From the NCBI GenBank assembly GCA_026008535.1, contig BRKX01000009.1:31128501-31192500 (forward strand): a stretch of 64,000 nucleotides of DNA, given 5' to 3'. The DNA is from Perilla frutescens (lineage: Eukaryota > Streptophyta > Magnoliopsida > Lamiales > Lamiaceae). The notes under the pieces are model-generated. The model did not search any database and was not told where the DNA came from. It saw only the letters and a program-made list of their open reading frames with translations. The position numbers and the translations under genes are program-made. Positions 59,343 to 64,000 of this stretch are shown here, one piece after another. Positions within the stretch are counted from its first letter, which is position 1, and each line of letters begins with the position of its first letter.

Positions 59343-60852
59343 TAGGGATGTCAATCGGGCCAACCCGTTCGGTTTCGGGCCAACCTGTTTTGGTTTCGGG
59401 CCAATACGGTTCGGGCCGAATCGGTTAAATTTTTTTTCGGGCCAAAAATTTTTGGCCCTAACCCTAACCCTTCGGTTTTCGGGCTAGCCCGTCGGGCCAA
59501 CATGTTAATGAATTTTTTTTACATGTATAAATTATATTTTGATAATTGTAAAAAATGATCACCATCTCTTATTCTTGAAATAAATAAATACATGAAAAAT
59601 AACATAAAATGAAAAAAAATATGGCGAATATAAAATTTCATTAACATCATAGTGCATCAAATAAAGAAATCAACAGTACATGAAATGATAAATTACAATA
59701 ATCTTCAATCATAATTTGTTCTTTCAAAAACAATAATTTCAAACTAAATCATAAATCTAATCATAGCTCAATCTCCGATTTAATTTGAAGTACGATCTTC
59801 TTCTACTTCAACAATAATATTTGAAGATCTTTCAACTTAATGTTCATATTTCATTTTTAAAGTCTTCATTATTTATTAAAAAAATAACAACATTATAATA
59901 TTATACAATTAAATAATTTAAAACATGATAAATAATAACTAGCTAGTAAAAAAGATATGAGAAAATAAAAATGGTAAAACTAATATAATTAACATCACAC
60001 ACTAAGAACATCCGAGTAATAAAGAAAAAACCAAAATTATGTACATTTCATGATAATAATGTTCAACCTTAGTTTATTTTTCAAAAATAATAATGTCAAA
60101 TTACATCACAATAACTACGCTCAATCATCGATATAAATATTGAAATTACATTATTTTTCTACTTTAAAGACGTTTGGTGCTTCAAATTATGTATATCTTT
60201 GTATTCTTTCTTATACATTAAACAAACGATAACATTAGAATGTATATAAAATTAAATTATTGAAAACATGATAAATAATATAATTTTAATAATGTAAAAC
60301 ATCAATACTATATAATATTAGATGAATAACAAGTGAGAGATAATTTTCTCAACAAAAATAAAATAATATAATAAAAAAATTAAAGTGAAAGATCTTGACA
60401 TTCAAAAAGTAACAAACGAATAAACACCATATTTTATACATTATACTAAGCACTTACAACCCTTATAAGTTATAACATTGATAAAAGCAATAATCTATGT
60501 CATAAATGAAAATATAACATTCAATGAAAATTTGCATCATTGAATAAAACTCATTTACTATTAGTTGTAACTTTAAAAATTCATAACTTTTAGCATACTT
60601 GGAATCTGTAAATTCATAATATATGGATGGAAAGATAATTGAGTTAGCTTTCCAACGCTTCTGACCGTTCGTGAATCGGATTTTTCTAGAAAAAGCTATG
60701 ACCAAAACAACGAAGGCTGCCAGGCCAGCCCGACCGGTCTGGCCCGTTCGGTTAATTTTTTTTTTCAGGCCAAAATATTTCGGCCCTAACCCTATATTTT
60801 TTTCGGTTTATTTGGGCCAACCTATCAGTTTCGGGCTAAATTGACATCCCTA
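59343..60852. mobile_element. hAT-3: non-autonomous hAT element with perfect 8-bp target duplication
   Basis: The termini TAGGGATGTCAATCGGGCC and (inward) TAGGGATGTCAATTTAGCC are inverted. The flanks are identical GCCATGAG at 59335-59342 and 60853-60860. Subterminal regions are rich in TTTCGGGCCAA/CGGTT motifs on both sides. The interior is AT-rich; a minus-strand frame at 60463-60705 shows no transposase motif. Confidence 0.9.
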
Positions 60853-60873
60853 GCCATGAGCCCACACGCGCAC

Positions 60874-62236
60874 TGATCGGGTCATTTCTACTTAGTATTT
60901 TGGGCATATTTGGTATAATTTATTAGTGTTGATTGTCGGATAATGGTGTCGTTTTGGAAGAATATGGGGTCTTGAGAGTTTTGCAGGTAATTGACACACA
61001 GTTGGAAGAAAATGGCATGCTTTTGATGAGAGAACAGTCTGGGAAAAGAAAGCTGAAGCAAGAAGTTCGGGAATCCATGCCGTATGGGTATACTACATGA
61101 AGAATTGGGCCGAGAATCTGGAAGCTGGATCTGAGCGTGCGTTTTGGGCTTGCGTTCAAGGGACGCACGCAAGAGGATTTCCACCGCCTCTAAGAGTCCT
61201 TATTTTGCTAATTACCTAGTTGGATTAGATTAGAATGTTAATTTCCTTGTTTAAAATGATTGTAATTAAGGATACTATGTAGATTAGGATTTATCTCTAT
61301 TTTTTATTATTCCAGAACTTACGCAAGAAGGAGAACGAGGGAGACATTTTCTCTGGAGCAGATTTATTTCATCTTCTTTGTTATTTTCATAGTATTCGTT
61401 TTCTTATTATTTTTACGGTTCAATTCTAATATACGTTCGAGCTAATTTTTTCTTATTCCAGTAACAACTAATGAAACACTGACCTAGCTAAACTGTGAGA
61501 TCTAATTGCTCTTTTCTCATTCAATTAATTTGCATGCATTTGTTATTCTCTGTATTTTGAGTCGTTAATTGTCTCGATATTGCCAGATAATTGCAAATAT
61601 TTAGTGAGTCGGGATTAATTAGTAGTCAATTAAACCAGCCATCCGTAATTGCGGTTTAATTTAATTAGTGGCGAAACGGTTCTTCAGAACCAGGGAGAAT
61701 AGCAATCTTAATTTAACGGTCCTGCGTCAGAGTCTGTTAATTATGAATCGGGTTCCTCTAGAATTTAAGGTTGTCGGCTCATTAAACCTATAGAGCGTCT
61801 CTTACGGTTGTCAGTTGATTAGGGAAATAATTGGTGAAGCGTCTTCCTGATTATCGAGAAGCTACAGAGGAATTAGGTTGCGTCAGTAAGCGTCTTCGGT
61901 AGCTATAACTGATTTCTATGTGTTAATCGAATTAATCTTTGCATCAAGGATCGGTTTAGGTAAGCTAGGGTCGAGTTAATTAGAATCTGGAATATTTCTT
62001 CTAATATTTTAAATCCGTTCATTTCGTTCACTCGTGCATCTATTTATTTATTTGTTAATTTCGTTTGTTTTATTACAATCACAAAAATCCCCTTGAAGGT
62101 TTGATTCTACAGATTGGAAGTTTAGAGTAATTCTCGTCGGTCCTTTGGGAGATGATCTCGCTCATCGATGTACTGTGCAGTAAGGGCATACCGACTGCTG
62201 TCGGGGAATTTATTTTTGGTATAAAACGACGCACCA
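60874..62236 (+). repeat. E4 5' LTR (1363 bp)
   Basis: Begins TGATCGGGTC, ends GACGCACCA. Length and landmarks (AGGGCATACCGACTG near the end, TCGGCTCATTAAA, GCGTCAGTAAG) match the E3 LTR. Confidence 0.85.
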
Positions 62237-62241
62237 AATTT

Positions 62242-62262
62242 TGGTGCCGTTGCCGGGGATCG
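62242..62262 (+). other. E4 primer-binding site (tRNA-Asp type)
   Basis: TGGTGCCGTTGCCGGGGATC differs from the tRNA-Asp complement at one base and lies five bases after the LTR end. Confidence 0.85.
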
Positions 62263-62335
62263 GTTCTAAAAGTAGTAATTACTCTAGTATTTTCAGTTTG
62301 TTATTTTTCTTATCTTTGTTTTCTTTTTCCAGTGC

Positions 62336-63148
62336 ATGACCCGTTCCTCACAAAAGGAAAAGCTGTTGTTCGATCCAGAGCCAGAAAGAACGTTACATCA
62401 GTTGAGGCGGGTTGCTAAGGAAGCTAAAGGCATTTCCGCATGTGAAATAAGAACTTTTGACTTTTATCAATTGTTCGACGAAGGTATGGCTAACAACAAC
62501 AATGAGAATATGGTCCTTGCCAATCCCGCTGAACCTGCTCCTTTGATCCGAGAGCTGGGCCGCCATCGAAACAACAGACCTATCTGTATAGTGTTACCTA
62601 CCATTGCAAATAATGCAGAGATACGGCCCGGCTTCATACAAGTTCTGCCAAAGTTTAGTGATTTGTCTGGAGAGAGTGCACACACACATCTGGCCGAGTT
62701 TGATCTAGTCTGTTCCACATTGCGTCCTCAAGGTTTTTCTGCTAACAACTTGCGATTACTGACATTTTCACATACGCTGCAAGGCAGAGCCCGGGAGTGG
62801 CTCTTTGATTTACAATCTGGCTCGATCACCTCGTGGGAGGAGTTGGAAGAGCAGTTCTTGCGCAAGTTCTTTCCCGAATCCCGAGCTGTGAATCTAAGGA
62901 TGGCCATTAGCAGTATCAAGCAGAAACAGAATGAAAGCTTAGCAGAATACTGGGTGAGATTCCAACAACTATGTTGCAAATGCCCAGACCACAGATTCTC
63001 TGATTATCAATTGTTCACAAATTACTTTTACCGTGGCATGTCTTCCTTTGATAGGAAGATTGTAGACACGGCCAGTGGAGGATCCCTCATCAATAAAACT
63101 TTGGATGAGGCAAAACAGCTTATAATCGACATGGTCTCTGGAGGATAA
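62336..63148 (+). CDS. gag: E4 Gag ORF
   Basis: 270 residues from MTRSSQKEKLLFDPEPERT. It has the same Retrotrans_gag pattern as E3 (FIQVLPKFSDLSGESAHTHL, FLRKFFPESRAVNLRMAI, YWVRFQQLCCKCPDH). It stops at TAA 63146-63148, where E3 continues for eight more codons, so it is probably a premature stop relative to the ancestral gag-pol frame. E4 keeps the intact AGA codon where E3 has its TGA. Confidence 0.85.
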   Translation: MTRSSQKEKLLFDPEPERTLHQLRRVAKEAKGISACEIRTFDFYQLFDEGMANNNNENMVLANPAEPAPLIRELGRHRNNRPICIVLPTIANNAEIRPGFIQVLPKFSDLSGESAHTHLAEFDLVCSTLRPQGFSANNLRLLTFSHTLQGRAREWLFDLQSGSITSWEELEEQFLRKFFPESRAVNLRMAISSIKQKQNESLAEYWVRFQQLCCKCPDHRFSDYQLFTNYFYRGMSSFDRKIVDTASGGSLINKTLDEAKQLIIDMVSGG

Positions 63149-64000
63149 CAATATGAGGATAAAGATGATGATCGCTACAGACTAGTGAAAGGGATTGATC
63201 GAGGTGAGAACTCTGGGGTGAATGACAAGATTGATGCACTGACTCTCTAGTTCGAGGCTTGGCAGTAGCGCATACTCAGAATGTTCGTTGCGGAGTATGC
63301 TCAGAGAATGGACATTTCACAGATGTATGTCCTACCTTGCATAAGTCCCCATCTGAGCAAGCATGTTATGGATCGGGCGGTGCACAACAAGATGCCCTCA
63401 GAGGAATACACTATGATGCCTCATAAGGAGATGCGTTCAGAAGGAAGCGGAATTATGATCCTTACTCCAACACTTACAATCCAGGTTGGAGGAACCATCC
63501 GAATTTCCGTTGGAAGTAGTCGGGAGATCAGAGACCACCTGGAGATTTACCTCCAAGGCCACTGTAAGACGGTCCGTATACCCATACGGATAAACCAATA
63601 CCGAGCATGAGTGAGATTATGAAGTGTTTGGAACAAAGCAATGCTCTGGTGAACAGTTTGGCTCAGAATCAGAAAGCATTTCAGCGAGAGACGTAAGTGG
63701 CCCTAGGTAGTATGGGCACACAGATAACACATCTTGCTACTCAAATGAATAAAATGCAAGGGCATACGGGGAAGCTGCCCTCCCAGGCTGAGCAAAATCC
63801 CAAGGAGAATGTTAGTGTCGTAACTCTTCAAAGTGGAAAGGAACTGGTTGAAGTGGAGGCTAAGCACGAGAAGCACGCGCAGTATGGGCATACTGCACAG
63901 ACTGAAGATGACTCCGATATAAAAGAAGCACAGCCGACTGAACCTGCCACGTCTACTCCTACTAAGGTACAAGTTGAATCCAAAATTTCTAACTCTGTAG
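63149..64000 (+). pseudogene. pol: E4 gag C-terminus/pol start, frameshifted
   Basis: A one-base deletion near 63242-63250 shifts the frame relative to E3. The zinc knuckle (CGVCSENGHFTDVC) from about 63290 is complete here, unlike E3. In-frame stops occur at 63424-63426 and 63694-63696, and in the intervening linker. The linker carries two palindromes (63573-63590, 63879-63896); the second has no counterpart at that point in E3. The protease would begin beyond the window. Confidence 0.75.

Larger units (their letters stand above)
61079..63896. repeat. dispersed GTATG-GG-CATAC palindromes in E4
   Basis: Copies at 61079-61093 and 62178-62197 (LTR) correspond to the two LTR sites of E3. 63573-63590 (TCCGTAT ACCC ATACGGA) corresponds to the E3 site at 12612. 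63879-63896 (GCAGTATG GG CATACTGC) is E4-specific. The outer arms differ from E3 but remain self-complementary. Confidence 0.85.
60874..64000 (+). mobile_element. E4: second Athila-type element, cut by the window edge
   Basis: 5' LTR, tRNA-Asp-type primer site, gag and the start of pol match E3 in order and sequence pattern. It continues past 64000, so the 3' LTR and target duplication cannot be seen; the left candidate duplication is CGCAC (60869-60873). Gag ends early, and pol has a frameshift and stops, so it is also inactive. It is clearly diverged from E3, so the two did not arise from one recent burst. Confidence 0.88.

Overview
The window is nuclear DNA from a flowering plant, probably a eudicot. 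It is AT-rich and intron-containing, full of plant transposon families (Athila-type Ty3/gypsy, hAT, FAR1-type Mutator, SINE, Stowaway, foldback MITEs), and carries three ordinary host genes that I recognise. The species cannot be named from the sequence. No rRNA, tRNA gene or CRISPR array was seen.

Host genes. (1) An intronless calmodulin-like calcium sensor on the minus strand (27386-27814) with a recognisable promoter. (2) A seven-exon gene for a SYP81-type ER Qa-SNARE on the plus strand (46274-49126). All its splice sites and downstream codons look intact, but codon 165 is TGA. (3) A 77-residue Yos1/IER3IP1-like ER-Golgi membrane protein on the minus strand (52767-53000) with a 5' UTR intron. 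Genes 2 and 3 are convergent neighbours, and both families act between the ER and the Golgi.

Mobile DNA by region. 2.5-2.9 kb: a MITE with a perfect 9-bp target duplication. 4.5-21.6 kb: one nested stack resolved by four target-site duplications. A small minus-strand LTR element (E1, TSD AGATC) was split by a solo LTR (E2, TSD AAAAT). E2 in turn holds a hAT element (8-bp TSD) and a 10.6-kb Athila-type element (E3, TSD CCTCC). 23.5-25.2 kb: a decayed BED-finger hAT transposase. 26.8 kb: a SINE with a 19-bp TSD. 29.4-32.3 kb: a composite satellite and a large foldback element. 33.9-34.6 kb: a copia RNase H remnant. 37.9-44.4 kb: a complete-ended Mutator-like element (10-bp TSD, about 60-bp TIRs) carrying a FAR1-type transposase on the minus strand and a DUF1985/ULP1-type captured gene on the plus strand, both broken. 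54-57.3 kb: hAT-like remnants. 57.3-59.0 kb: a second, complementary fragment of the DUF1985/ULP1 gene family. 59.3-60.9 kb: another hAT element with a perfect 8-bp TSD. 60.9 kb to the end: a second Athila-type element (E4), cut by the window edge.

The most unusual signal is a short imperfect palindrome (core GTATG-GG-CATAC or its complement). It recurs about eleven times in LTRs and coding regions of both Athila-type elements, with outer arms that differ in sequence but remain self-complementary. The second is the single in-frame TGA in the otherwise intact SYP81-like gene.
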